From assembly GCF_000014045.1 (NCBI RefSeq), contig NC_008209.1, positions 3,433,001 through 3,497,000 on the forward strand: a DNA stretch of 64,000 nt, given 5' to 3'. The stretch's first letter is position 1; each line of letters begins with the position of its first letter. A program made the position numbers and the translations under genes. This document shows positions 28,401 through 35,628 of the stretch, piece after piece. Under the pieces are notes generated by a model, which saw nothing but the letters and a program-made list of their open reading frames with translations, did not search any database and was not told the origin of the DNA. The DNA comes from Roseobacter denitrificans OCh 114 (GTDB taxonomy: Bacteria > Pseudomonadota > Alphaproteobacteria > Rhodobacterales > Rhodobacteraceae).

Positions 28401-28763
28401 GATCAGCGAGGTGATCGTTGAGCCGATGTAACCAAAGCCCGCACCGCGTGTCAGCAGGTCGATATCCACACCGTACCTGGCTGCATAATAGCTGATGGGA
28501 AAGGCCGTGATGAAAAGAAAGGCACCGACAAGCATGATCGCGGTGACCGCAATATCGAACCCGTAAGACAGGGTCAGTGCTGCGCCGATCGCTTCGAGTG
28601 CAAGGAAAGAAATCGACCCGATCGCTGTATTTGCAACCCGGCCATAAGACCACCGCCGGGCGCGGTGGGCGGTGAAACGCAAGGCGAAGTCTTCCTTGGT
28701 TTCATTGGCAACCCACCGATTATATTGCCTTTTTTCCTTGGTCGCGCGATATGACGTCGCCAT
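25416..28763 (-). CDS. NCS1-permease-fused hybrid sensor histidine kinase
   Basis: An 1115-residue fusion. Residues about 1-490 form an NCS1-type (cytosine/hydantoin/allantoin) permease with about 12 helices (start RWVANETKEDFALRFTAHRA; ISYYAARYGVDIDLLTRGAG). Residues 496-533 carry eight Cys (496, 499, 511, 519, 522, 523, 529, 533) plus His. Two more helices lie about 566-587 and 595-619. A coiled coil leads to HisKA (HELRTPLNS, His673), HATPase_c (NLLSNAIRYT, DTGCGI, GSGLGL), a receiver domain (Asp963 in FVLDIDLPG) and a helical C-terminus. ATG at 28763 follows GGGGGG; the longer frame adds 11 residues. It overlaps the response regulator and is divergent from urt-fmd. Probably a transporter-like sensor of an amide, urea or N-heterocycle; whether it also transports is open. 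Confidence 0.93.
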   Translation of the reverse strand: MATSYRATKEKRQYNRWVANETKEDFALRFTAHRARRWSYGRVANTAIGSISFLALEAIGAALTLSYGFDIAVTAIMLVGAFLFITAFPISYYAARYGVDIDLLTRGAGFGYIGSTITSLIYATFTFIFFALEAAILALALEYSLGIPLVLGYLISAVVVIPLVINGFSKISAFQAWTQPIWVLLHMAPFVILGFVGYDLEAWSGFQGDAADTQEQSARLIMLGAAAGVIFSLIAQVGEQVDYLRFLPVPRTAAEKRRWWAALIIAGPGWSVLGMMKMLAGSYLAVIAIASGLPEAQATDPTRMYETVFAMALDTPWVVILLTSSFVILSQLKINVTNAYAGSIAWSNFFSRLTHAHPGRVVWLVFNVGIALMLMELGVFGALEATLTLYSHVALAWIGALVADLVINKPLGLSPPGIEFRRAHLYDFNPVGIGAMITACVLSLSAFGGVFGPVAEALSSFIALGSSFLLTPVISLATRGRYYIARPALTKVEATCIVCDYRFDPPDMTHCPFHEGPICSLCCTLDSNCRDACKPHGRLDNATRRFLEDRFPAPVAQALMSRMSRFVISTTTIGAIIGLLLVFVRDQRDAVNFDAILWVVFSMVLIVVGICVWMYLLISESQQQARSEAEKQSERLLFEVRAHERTDRKLQQAKEKAEAANTAKTRYMTGLSHELRTPLNSIYGFAQILERDEDIPIRRRNSITTIRRSSEHLAGLIEGLLDISRIEAGRLKISRDRINLRVFLQQVSSIFKEAAREKNLTFTVDVSKFLPVWIVFDEKRLRQIFINLLSNAIRYTDAGQVSLRITYRNEVAVIEVRDTGCGIMAADHKRIWDPFERGNNTVAQGSGLGLTITKLLVEILGGEIEMESTPGLGSVFRVRLMLPSVPADGRDTMSSPAVETQSLSVAGVVGPRRTLLVVDDDANHLNLVDSFLSPLGFAVLTATTAEQALTMLEDITPDLFVLDIDLPGLDGYSLAEKLRKGDHRSSPIIMISGHAMDTRAPSTQVTLCDTFIAKPYNLDDLLLRIAEILRVELVYKQKPASHSHESVALSDAERRELISLARNGMARALTDRIADLAERGSLRGPMLVRLNKMASVFDLPGIAEILEEDVHDATD

Positions 28764-28873
28764 GAAGACCCCCCAGCCTACAGCCTGATCCAACAACGGA
28801 TGGTTGGCTGAAGTCGTCAGCGCCCCTGGGGCCTCCCGTTCCCCGTCTCATCCACTACCCCACTATTGATACA

Positions 28874-28911
28874 GCGTAGTTACGCGCAGTGGCATACGTC
28901 AATCGACGTAT
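28874..28911. promoter_or_regulatory. Palindromic operator candidates between the permease-kinase and urtA
   Basis: In the 233-bp divergent promoter region there are two close inverted repeats: GCGTA-GT-TACGC at 28874-28885 and ATACGTC-AATC-GACGTAT at 28894-28911. The second runs into the palindrome CGTATACG at 28907-28914. All share CGTA/TACG half-sites, as expected for a dimeric LuxR-type response regulator. They lie 86 bp upstream of the urtA start. Further down, TCTGCAC is directly repeated at 28948 and 28959, one helical turn apart. Binding by the adjacent regulator is an inference. Confidence 0.55.
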
Positions 28912-28996
28912 ACGCCGCCGCCTCTGGTTAACAGAAGATGAAATTAATCTGCACGGATTCTGCACATCTACCGATTTTAACCCGAGAGGATTGTCC

Positions 28997-30268
28997 ATGA
29001 CTGACAAGAAGATACCCGCGAAACTAGCAGGGCCAAGCCGACGCGCATTCATGGCGGGAACAGCCGCACTGACCGCATCGCTTTTCGCCCCGAAGCACCT
29101 GCGCGCTGCTGATTTCCCGACCGCTGACGTGAATACAACAGGGCTCGCAGTAACCGACGACACCGTCACCATCGGCATCCTGCACTCAGTGACGGGCACG
29201 ATGGCGATATCCGAAACAGGTTCGGTTCAGGCCGAGAAACTGGCGATCGAGCAGATCAACGCACAAGGCGGCATCCTTGGTCGCAAGATCGAATACATTC
29301 AGGAAGACGGCGCTTCTGACTGGCCGACGTTCGCGGAAAAGGCGCGCAAACTGTTGGTGAACGACAAGGTCGCATCCGTCATGGGCTGCTGGACCTCCGC
29401 TTCGCGCAAAGCCGTTCTGCCCGTCTTTGAGCAGCACAACGGGTTCCTCTATTACCCCACTTTCTACGAAGGTTTGGAACAATCGCCCAACGTGATCTAC
29501 ACCGGACAGGAAGCCACGCAGCAGATCATCGCAGGCCTTGATTGGGTGACACAGACCAAGGGCGCGAAATCCTTTTACCTGCTGGGGTCTGACTACATCT
29601 GGCCACGCACTTCGAACAAGATTGCCCGCGCGCACATCGAAAAGTTCATGGAAGGCACCAAGGTCGTTGGCGAGGATTACTACCCGCTTGGCCACACGCA
29701 GTTCAATTCGGTCATCAACAAGATCCGTCTGCGCAAGCCCGATGTGATCTATGCGATTGTTGTCGGTGGCTCGAACGTTGCGTTCTACAAACAGCTCAAA
29801 GCCGCGGGCATTGATCCGGCTGAGGAAAGCCCGATCGTTCTGACCATCTCGGTGACGGAGGACGAGATCCGCGGCATCGGTGGCGAGAACGTCGAGGGTG
29901 CCTACGCCTGCATGAAGTATTTCCAAAGCCTTGAGAATGAGAACAACATCGCATTCGTCAAAGCCTTCAAAGAGATGTGGGGCGACGACATGGTGATCGG
30001 TGACGTGACACAAGCGGCCTATCTTGGACCGTGGCTGTGGAAAGCAGCAGTCGAAAAGGCCGGATCGTTCGATGTGGACAAAGTCCGCGCGGCAAGCCCC
30101 GGCATTGAGATGACGACAGCGCCAGAAGGCTACGTCAAGATCCACGAAAACCACCACCTGTGGTCCAAGACCCGCGTGGGCCGCGCGCAGGCGGATGGGC
30201 AGTACGAAGTGGTGTTTGAAACCGCCGAACTGGTGGAGCCTGATCCCTTCCCCGAAGGCTACCAGTAA
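28997..30268 (+). CDS. urtA: Urea/short-chain amide ABC transporter substrate-binding protein
   Basis: A 423-residue periplasmic binding protein of the UrtA/FmdD/AmiC group. It has a twin-arginine signal (SRRAFMAGTAALTASLFAP) and the mature start TVTIGILHSVTGTMAISETG, followed by AIEQINAQGGILGRKIEY. The C-terminal KIHENHHLWSKTRVGRAQ is typical of urea and amide binding proteins. ATG at 28997 follows GAGAGGA; the upstream frame is promoter DNA. It heads the urtABCDE-fmdAB operon. A weak hairpin after it may raise its level over the membrane genes. Urea is the default ligand, but the linked formamidase makes formamide or other short amides plausible. Confidence 0.92.
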   Translation: MTDKKIPAKLAGPSRRAFMAGTAALTASLFAPKHLRAADFPTADVNTTGLAVTDDTVTIGILHSVTGTMAISETGSVQAEKLAIEQINAQGGILGRKIEYIQEDGASDWPTFAEKARKLLVNDKVASVMGCWTSASRKAVLPVFEQHNGFLYYPTFYEGLEQSPNVIYTGQEATQQIIAGLDWVTQTKGAKSFYLLGSDYIWPRTSNKIARAHIEKFMEGTKVVGEDYYPLGHTQFNSVINKIRLRKPDVIYAIVVGGSNVAFYKQLKAAGIDPAEESPIVLTISVTEDEIRGIGGENVEGAYACMKYFQSLENENNIAFVKAFKEMWGDDMVIGDVTQAAYLGPWLWKAAVEKAGSFDVDKVRAASPGIEMTTAPEGYVKIHENHHLWSKTRVGRAQADGQYEVVFETAELVEPDPFPEGYQ

Positions 30269-30279
30269 AAAGCGGCATC

Positions 30280-30314
30280 GGGGGGCGCGCTTCGTAGGCC
30301 GCGCCTCCCTTTTT
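30280..30314 (+). terminator. Imperfect terminator/attenuator hairpin between urtA and urtB
   Basis: GGGGGGCGCG at 30280-30289 can pair with CGCGCCTCCC at 30300-30309, with one mismatch and a 10-nt loop, followed by five T. It lies inside the operon, 12 bp after urtA. Partial termination here would give more binding protein than permease, a common arrangement for importers. Confidence 0.6.
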
Positions 30315-30339
30315 CCCAGACAAGCGACGGAGACAGGAC

Positions 30340-31266
30340 ATGTTTGCAGATTATTCGATGAGCGAACTTGGTGCGATTTTTGCCATGCAGGGGTTTGCAG
30401 GGCTGATCCTGTTTTCGGTGTTTGTGCTGATGGCCTTGGGTCTTGCCATCATTTTCGGTCAGATGGGCGTGATCAACATGGCGCATGGGGAATTCATGAT
30501 CCTCGGCGCATACATGACGTATCTGACGTCGACACTGTTTCAGGCCTATATCCCCGGCCTCTTCAGTATCTATTTCTTTGTTGCCATGATCATCGCATTC
30601 ATCGCGTCCGGGCTTTTGGGCCTTTTCGTGGAATGGGCGATGATACGGCATCTGTACAAGCGCCCCCTTGATACACTGCTCGCGACCTGGGGCCTCAGCC
30701 TGATCCTGCAACAGGTGTACCGCAGCATCTTTGGGGCGCGCGAAGTGGGTGTGACGATCCCGGACTGGATGATGGGATCGCTGCCCCTGACTGATCTGGT
30801 GGAAGTGCCGATCAACGGTGTTTTTGTCATGGTGCTTGCGGTGACGATTTCTCTGGGTGTGTATTACCTGATGTATCGCTCCTCCTGGGGCTTGCAGGTG
30901 CGCGCGATCAGTCAGAACCGCGTGATGGCGGATGCCGTGGGCATCAACACCGCCTGGACGGACCGGCTGACCTTTGGCATCGGGTGCGGTGTGGCAGGCG
31001 TTGCCGGGTCTGCCTTTACGATGATCGGGTCCACCGGGCCGACGGCTGGTCAGCTTTACATCGTTGATACCTTCCTTGTGGTCGTTTTCGGCGGCGCAGG
31101 CAGCCTGATCGGCACCATCGCCAGCGCGTTTTCCATCAGCCAGGCGCAGTCCATCATGGAATTCTTCCTCTCCGGCTCCATGGCCAAGGTGCTGACCCTG
31201 CTGGTGGTGGTCGGCATCCTCATGGTCCGCCCGCAGGGTCTCTTTTCCCTCAAACTGCGCAAGTAA
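30340..31266 (+). CDS. urtB: Urea/amide ABC transporter permease UrtB
   Basis: A 308-residue LivH-type permease with about eight membrane segments. Landmarks: LGLAIIFGQMGVINMAHGEF, LATWGLSLILQQVYRSIFGA, the coupling loop QVRAISQNRVMADAVGINTA, and VVVFGGAGSLIGTIASA. It is the short form, lacking the long N-terminal extension found in some UrtB proteins. GGAGACAGGA precedes the ATG. It pairs with UrtC, 12 bp downstream. Confidence 0.92.
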   Translation: MFADYSMSELGAIFAMQGFAGLILFSVFVLMALGLAIIFGQMGVINMAHGEFMILGAYMTYLTSTLFQAYIPGLFSIYFFVAMIIAFIASGLLGLFVEWAMIRHLYKRPLDTLLATWGLSLILQQVYRSIFGAREVGVTIPDWMMGSLPLTDLVEVPINGVFVMVLAVTISLGVYYLMYRSSWGLQVRAISQNRVMADAVGINTAWTDRLTFGIGCGVAGVAGSAFTMIGSTGPTAGQLYIVDTFLVVVFGGAGSLIGTIASAFSISQAQSIMEFFLSGSMAKVLTLLVVVGILMVRPQGLFSLKLRK

Positions 31267-31278
31267 GGAGCCCAAAAG

Positions 31279-32412
31279 ATGAGTGCCTCTTCCAACCGTC
31301 TCTTCTCCCTGCAGGATATCATCGGGTTCGCCATCCTCGCTGCTGTCATCTTCATCCTGCTGCCGCTGGCACTCGACACCTTCCGGCTGAACCTGTTTGG
31401 CAAATACCTCACATATGCCTTTGTCGCCGTTGGTCTGGTGCTGTGCTGGGGCGCTGGTGGGATCCTCAGCCTTGGACAGGGTGTTTTCTTCGGACTTGGC
31501 GGGTACTGCATGGCGATGTTCCTCAAGCTTGAGGCCTCAACGCCCGAAAATACCGCGATCCAGTCCACCCCGGGGATTCCGGACTTCATGGACTGGAACC
31601 AGCTCACCGCCCTGCCCTGGTGGTGGGAACCGTTCAACAACCTTGCCTTTGCGCTTTTTGCGGTGGTCGCGGTGCCGGTGATCTTTGCGTTCATCATCGG
31701 GGTTGCGATGTTCCGCCGCCGGGTGGGCGGGGTTTATTTCGCAATCATCACGCAGGCTTTCGCGGCAATCCTGACCATTCTGATCATTGGCCAGCAAGGG
31801 TTCACCGGGGGCGTCAATGGCATCACCGACTTGCGCACCCTGAACGGATGGGACATCCGCACCGATGAGGCCAAGGAGTTGCTCTATTTTGTGAACGGCA
31901 TCCTGCTGTTTGCCTGTCTGTTCATTGCGCAATTCGTTCGCAAGTCAAAACTCGGGCGCTTGCTGATCGCCATGCGCGATCAGGAGGACCGTGTGCGGTT
32001 TTCGGGCTATGACGTGGCGAGTTTCAAGATTTTCATCTTCTGCCTCGGCGCTGCCTTCGCCGGCATCGGTGGAGCCATGTTCACCCTGCAGGTCGGGTTC
32101 ATGTCACCGACCCTCGTGGGCATCGTCCCGTCGATCGAGATGGTGATCTTCTGCGCGGTTGGCGGTCGCTTGTCCATCATCGGGGCGGTTTACGGCGCGC
32201 TTCTGGTCAACTGGGCCAAGACCTCCCTGTCAGAGACATTCCCCGAACTTTGGCTCTTGGGTCTGGGCGGGTTGTTCATTGCGGTTGTCATGCTGTTCCC
32301 GAACGGCTTGGCCGGCGTCTATGCGGAACATGTCGCACCCCGCATCGCCAGGCTGTTCTCAAAGACCAGCACCACGGAAGCCAAGCAATCAAAACAATCG
32401 CCCGCTGAATAG
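31279..32412 (+). CDS. urtC: Urea/amide ABC transporter permease UrtC
   Basis: A 377-residue LivM-type permease. It has the UrtC-specific long periplasmic loop (TPENTAIQSTPGIPDFMDWN), GGILSLGQGVFFGLGGYCMA, GGVNGITDLRTLNGWDI, the coupling loop LLIAMRDQEDRVRFSGYDVA, and a late AVGGRLSIIGAVYGALLVNW. This length and the GVNGITDL motif distinguish it from generic LivM. AAGGAG precedes ATG. The C-terminal tail is hydrophilic and Ser/Lys-rich. Confidence 0.92.
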   Translation: MSASSNRLFSLQDIIGFAILAAVIFILLPLALDTFRLNLFGKYLTYAFVAVGLVLCWGAGGILSLGQGVFFGLGGYCMAMFLKLEASTPENTAIQSTPGIPDFMDWNQLTALPWWWEPFNNLAFALFAVVAVPVIFAFIIGVAMFRRRVGGVYFAIITQAFAAILTILIIGQQGFTGGVNGITDLRTLNGWDIRTDEAKELLYFVNGILLFACLFIAQFVRKSKLGRLLIAMRDQEDRVRFSGYDVASFKIFIFCLGAAFAGIGGAMFTLQVGFMSPTLVGIVPSIEMVIFCAVGGRLSIIGAVYGALLVNWAKTSLSETFPELWLLGLGGLFIAVVMLFPNGLAGVYAEHVAPRIARLFSKTSTTEAKQSKQSPAE

Positions 32413-32423
32413 GAGGCCCGGAT

Positions 32424-33179
32424 ATGCGCGACACACCCCCCCATCCCAGCTTTGTGCTATCGGTCGAAGGGCTGACAGTCTCCTTTGACGGTTTCAAAGC
32501 GGTGGATGACCTCAGCTTTTATGTCGAACCAAACGAGTGCCGCGTAATCATTGGCCCCAATGGCGCAGGGAAAACCACGGTGCTTGATCTGATCTGCGGG
32601 CGCACCAAGGCCACCAGCGGATCAGTCAATTTCAAGGGGCGCGAATTGCTGTCCATGCGCGAAGACCAGATCGTGCATGCCGGCGTGGGTCGTAAATTCC
32701 AGACCCCATCGGTCTATGAGGACCTGACGGTTTTTGAAAACCTGGAGTTGAGCTACCCCATTGGCTACACCGTCTTTGGCGCGCTCGCGTTTCGGCGCAA
32801 TGAAACCGTGAAAGCACGGATAAGGGAGATCGCAGAGACGATCTTCCTCGACACGCTGCTGGACGAAAAGGCCGCTTTCCTCAGCCATGGTCAAAAGCAA
32901 TGGCTCGAGATTGGCATGCTGCTCATTCAGGACCCTGAACTGCTGATGCTGGACGAACCCGTCGCAGGCATGTCCGTGGCTGAGCGCAAGAAAACCGCAG
33001 AACTGCTGAACAAGATCATCGGGGACCGATCCGTCATCGTGATCGAGCATGACATGGGTTTTGTCGCGGATATCGCCACCCGCGTCACGGTTCTGCACCA
33101 GGGCAAAACCCTGTCCGAGGGGTCAATGGACCGTGTGCAGAACGATCCCAAGGTCATCGAAGTCTACCTCGGCCATTGA
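32424..33179 (+). CDS. urtD: Urea/amide ABC transporter ATPase UrtD
   Basis: A 251-residue LivG-type ATPase. Walker A GPNGAGKTTVLDLI, Q-loop KFQTPSVYEDLTVFENLEL, a degenerate signature LSHGQKQWLEIGMLL (typical of UrtD), Walker B LLMLDEPVAGMSVAER, and switch VIEHDMGFV are present. TAGGAGG just ahead of the ATG gives a strong ribosome-binding site 11 bp after urtC. The SHGQKQWLEI signature is a useful mark that this is a urea/amide-type importer rather than an amino-acid one. Confidence 0.93.
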   Translation: MRDTPPHPSFVLSVEGLTVSFDGFKAVDDLSFYVEPNECRVIIGPNGAGKTTVLDLICGRTKATSGSVNFKGRELLSMREDQIVHAGVGRKFQTPSVYEDLTVFENLELSYPIGYTVFGALAFRRNETVKARIREIAETIFLDTLLDEKAAFLSHGQKQWLEIGMLLIQDPELLMLDEPVAGMSVAERKKTAELLNKIIGDRSVIVIEHDMGFVADIATRVTVLHQGKTLSEGSMDRVQNDPKVIEVYLGH

Positions 33180-33190
33180 AAGGAACACGC

Positions 33191-33880
33191 ATGCTGTCTG
33201 TCCAGAATCTCCGCGCGGCTTATGGCGAGTCCGAAGTGCTCCATGGCATCAACTTGGATGTGAAACCCGCCGAGATTGTCGCAATCATGGGGCGCAACGG
33301 GATGGGCAAGACCACCTTTATGAAAACCCTCATGGGCATCGTGCCGGAAAAAGGCGGCGAGGCCCGCATCGGCGAAACCTCCGTCATGGGGATGAAGCCG
33401 CATCAGCGTGTCGCCTCTGGCATCGCCTATGTTCCGCAGGGGCGGATGATCTTTTCGTCAATGACCGTGCGCGAGAACATCGAAACCGGCCTGACGACCA
33501 CGGGGTCAAAGGACGTGCCCCCGGATATTTACGAACTCTTTCCCGTTCTGCTGGAGATGAAATCACGCCGCGGCGGGAACCTGTCCGGCGGCCAGCAGCA
33601 ACAGCTTGCAATTGCACGTGCGCTGGCAAGCGAGCCCAAAGTGCTGCTGCTGGACGAGCCGACAGAGGGCATCCAACCCTCGATCATCCGCGAGATGGCG
33701 CGCACCCTGCGTCGCATCCGGGACGAGAAGAACCTGACCATCATCGTGTCCGAGCAGGTGCTGAGCTTCGCGCTCGATGTGGCGGATCGGGTGATCGTGA
33801 TCGAGAACGGCACCTTTGTGCATGACAGCCCCCGCGATGGCATCGACGAAGAGCGCGTCTCGAAATTTCTATCCGTTTAA
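33191..33880 (+). CDS. urtE: Urea/amide ABC transporter ATPase UrtE
   Basis: A 229-residue LivF-type ATPase. Walker A GRNGMGKTTFMKTLMG (the NGMGKTT form is characteristic of UrtE), signature LSGGQQQQLAIARAL, Walker B LLLLDEPTEGIQPSII, and switch IIVSEQV are intact. ATG at 33191 follows AAGGA with six bases between, and is preferred over an upstream in-frame start that overlaps urtD. fmdA follows after 24 bp, showing that formamidase is made with the importer. Confidence 0.93.
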   Translation: MLSVQNLRAAYGESEVLHGINLDVKPAEIVAIMGRNGMGKTTFMKTLMGIVPEKGGEARIGETSVMGMKPHQRVASGIAYVPQGRMIFSSMTVRENIETGLTTTGSKDVPPDIYELFPVLLEMKSRRGGNLSGGQQQQLAIARALASEPKVLLLDEPTEGIQPSIIREMARTLRRIRDEKNLTIIVSEQVLSFALDVADRVIVIENGTFVHDSPRDGIDEERVSKFLSV

Positions 33881-33904
33881 TACCAAGAAGAGAGGAGCTA
33901 CCCC

Positions 33905-35134
33905 ATGGCAGACACATTGATCTCAGTAGATCTGAGCGAAAGCCCGCATACGAACGAGAATGTGCACAACCGCTGGCACCCGGACATTCCGATCAACGTC
34001 TGGGTCGAACCCGGCGACGATTTCAAGATCGAGACCTATGACTGGACCGGCGGTCAGATCAAGAATGACGACGACGCCGCTGATGTGCGTGATGTCGAAC
34101 TGGAGCAGGTACACTACCTCTCCGGTCCCATCGGGGTGAAGGGCGCAGAGCCCGGCGATCTGCTGGTCGTGGATATCCTCGATATTGGTGCTGTCGAGGA
34201 AATGAACTGGGGCTTCAACGGCTTCTTCTCCAAGAATAACGGTGGTGGGTTCCTGACCGATCACTTCCCATCGGCGCAGAAATCAATCTGGGATTTCGAC
34301 GGTATGTTCACCAAATCCCGCCACGTGCCGGGGGTGAAATACGCGGGGTTGATCCACCCGGGTCTCATTGGCTGTTTGCCCGACCGCAAGATGCTGGACA
34401 TGTGGAACACGCGCGAAACCAAGCTCTTCAATACGGACCCCGAGCGCGTACCGCCGCTTGCAGCTTTGCCAAATACGCAAAGCGCGCATATGGGCGCCAT
34501 GAAAGGTGAGACACGCGATGCCGCCGCCGCAGAGGCCGCCCGCACCGTCCCCCCGCGCGAACATGGCGGGAATTGCGACATCAAGGATCTGAGCCGCGGC
34601 TGCAAGATCTATTTCCCGGTTTATGTAGATGGCGCCGGGCTTTCCATGGGCGATTTGCACTTCAGTCAAGGCGACGGCGAGATCACGTTTTGCGGGGCCA
34701 TCGAGATGGCAGGCTGGCTGCATCTCAAGGTCGAGATCATCAAGGATGGCATGGCGAAATACGGGATCAAGAACCCGATCTTCAAACCGTCTCCGATCAA
34801 ACCGGTTTATGACGACTACCTGATCTTTGAAGGGATTTCGGTCGATGAGAGTGGCGAACAGCACTATCTGGATGTGCATATCGCTTACCGGCAGGCCTGT
34901 CTGAACGCGATCGAGTACCTCAAGAAATTCGGCTACACCGGTGCGCAGGCCTATTCCATTCTGGGCACCGCGCCGGTGCAGGGCCATATCTCGGGCGTGG
35001 TGGATATACCCAACGCCTGCGCCACGCTCTGGCTGCCAAATGACATCTTTGAATGGGATATGATGCCAAATGCGAATGGGCCGACCAAATATCTTGACGG
35101 CTCCGTCGATATGCCAATCGCCCACGATCTTTAA
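33905..35134 (+). CDS. fmdA: Formamidase
   Basis: A 409-residue cytoplasmic amidase of the acetamidase/formamidase family, hydrolysing formamide to formate and ammonia. Family landmarks: SPHTNENVHNRWHPDIPINV at the start, GAEPGDLLVVDILDIG, HPGLIGCLP, GGNCDIKDLSRGCKIYFPVY, GAGLSMGDLHFSQGDGEITF, and near the end HISGVVDIPNACATLWLPND. GAGAGGAG precedes the ATG. It is the sixth gene of the urt operon and the only hydrolase in it; no urease genes are in the window. In Methylophilus methylotrophus fmdA is likewise grouped with an amide/urea ABC importer, which supports an amide-utilisation role. Confidence 0.94.
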   Translation: MADTLISVDLSESPHTNENVHNRWHPDIPINVWVEPGDDFKIETYDWTGGQIKNDDDAADVRDVELEQVHYLSGPIGVKGAEPGDLLVVDILDIGAVEEMNWGFNGFFSKNNGGGFLTDHFPSAQKSIWDFDGMFTKSRHVPGVKYAGLIHPGLIGCLPDRKMLDMWNTRETKLFNTDPERVPPLAALPNTQSAHMGAMKGETRDAAAAEAARTVPPREHGGNCDIKDLSRGCKIYFPVYVDGAGLSMGDLHFSQGDGEITFCGAIEMAGWLHLKVEIIKDGMAKYGIKNPIFKPSPIKPVYDDYLIFEGISVDESGEQHYLDVHIAYRQACLNAIEYLKKFGYTGAQAYSILGTAPVQGHISGVVDIPNACATLWLPNDIFEWDMMPNANGPTKYLDGSVDMPIAHDL

Positions 35135-35144
35135 TTCCAAACGC

Positions 35145-35171
35145 CGAGCGATGTGCCATGCGCATCGCTCG
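35145..35171. other. Hairpin between fmdA and fmdB
   Basis: CGAGCGATG (35145-35153) is the exact reverse complement of CATCGCTCG (35163-35171) with a 9-nt loop. No T run follows, so it is not a canonical terminator; it may act as an RNA-stabilising or attenuating stem between fmdA and fmdB. Confidence 0.5.
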
Positions 35172-35199
35172 CCCATCCTGAATGCAGCCGGAGCCGACC

Positions 35200-35529
35200 A
35201 TGCCTCTTTATGACTACTTCTGTGATGACTGCGGTCCGTTCACAGCCTTTGCCTCACTCGATAACTTTCAGGACCCCTGCGATTGCCCGCACTGCGCAAC
35301 AACCGCGCCGCGCGTCCTGATGAACGCCCCGCGCCTTGCCGTGATGTCCAGTGGCGCACGCCGCGCCCATGAAACCAATGAACGCAGCGCGGATAGCCCG
35401 AAACGCTCCAATCATGGGCCCGGATGTTCCTGTTGTTCATCCTCCAAAGCGCGCCCCTCAAAGACGTTGCATCATGCAAATGGCGCAAAATCATTTCCAA
35501 CCAAGCGGCCCTGGATGATTTCTCATTAG
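35200..35529 (+). CDS. fmdB: FmdB-family zinc-ribbon protein
   Basis: A 109-residue protein whose N-terminal 35 residues are an FmdB-type zinc ribbon: MPLYDYFCDDCGPFTAF, then DCPHCATTAPR, giving two CxxC pairs. The rest is basic and low-complexity with a CSCCSSSK patch. ATG at 35200 follows GGAG with suitable spacing and begins the conserved fold; the longer frame adds six residues. It is last in the urt-fmd operon. FmdB is described as a putative regulator of the amide genes in Methylophilus, but the biochemical role of such ribbons is unsettled. Its stop codon abuts the dispersed repeat. Confidence 0.85.
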   Translation: MPLYDYFCDDCGPFTAFASLDNFQDPCDCPHCATTAPRVLMNAPRLAVMSSGARRAHETNERSADSPKRSNHGPGCSCCSSSKARPSKTLHHANGAKSFPTKRPWMISH

Positions 35530-35628
35530 AGCGTCTGACGAAGTATCTGAAGGATCAAGGATCACGCAACACGTTGAAATCCTTGATTTCGGGCGGCGTT
35601 GCGCGATCAAGGTTTTTCGCATGACGCT
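35530..35628 (-). repeat. Dispersed hairpin repeat, copy B
   Basis: The best-preserved copy, inverted relative to copies A and C. It is bounded by AGCGTC (35530-35535) and GACGCT (35623-35628), exact inverted ends. Read on the minus strand it starts AGCGTCATGCGAAAAACCTT, has the internal hairpin GAAATC-AAG-GATTTC and continues CAACGTGTTGCGTGATCC. It begins immediately after the fmdB stop codon, so its folded RNA may also mark the end of the urt-fmd transcript. Confidence 0.75.

Noticed and set aside
28891..28915. Sigma-54 promoter upstream of urtA (TGGCAT...)
   Set aside because: TGGC is followed by palindrome sequence and no TTGCA-type -12 element occurs at the right spacing.
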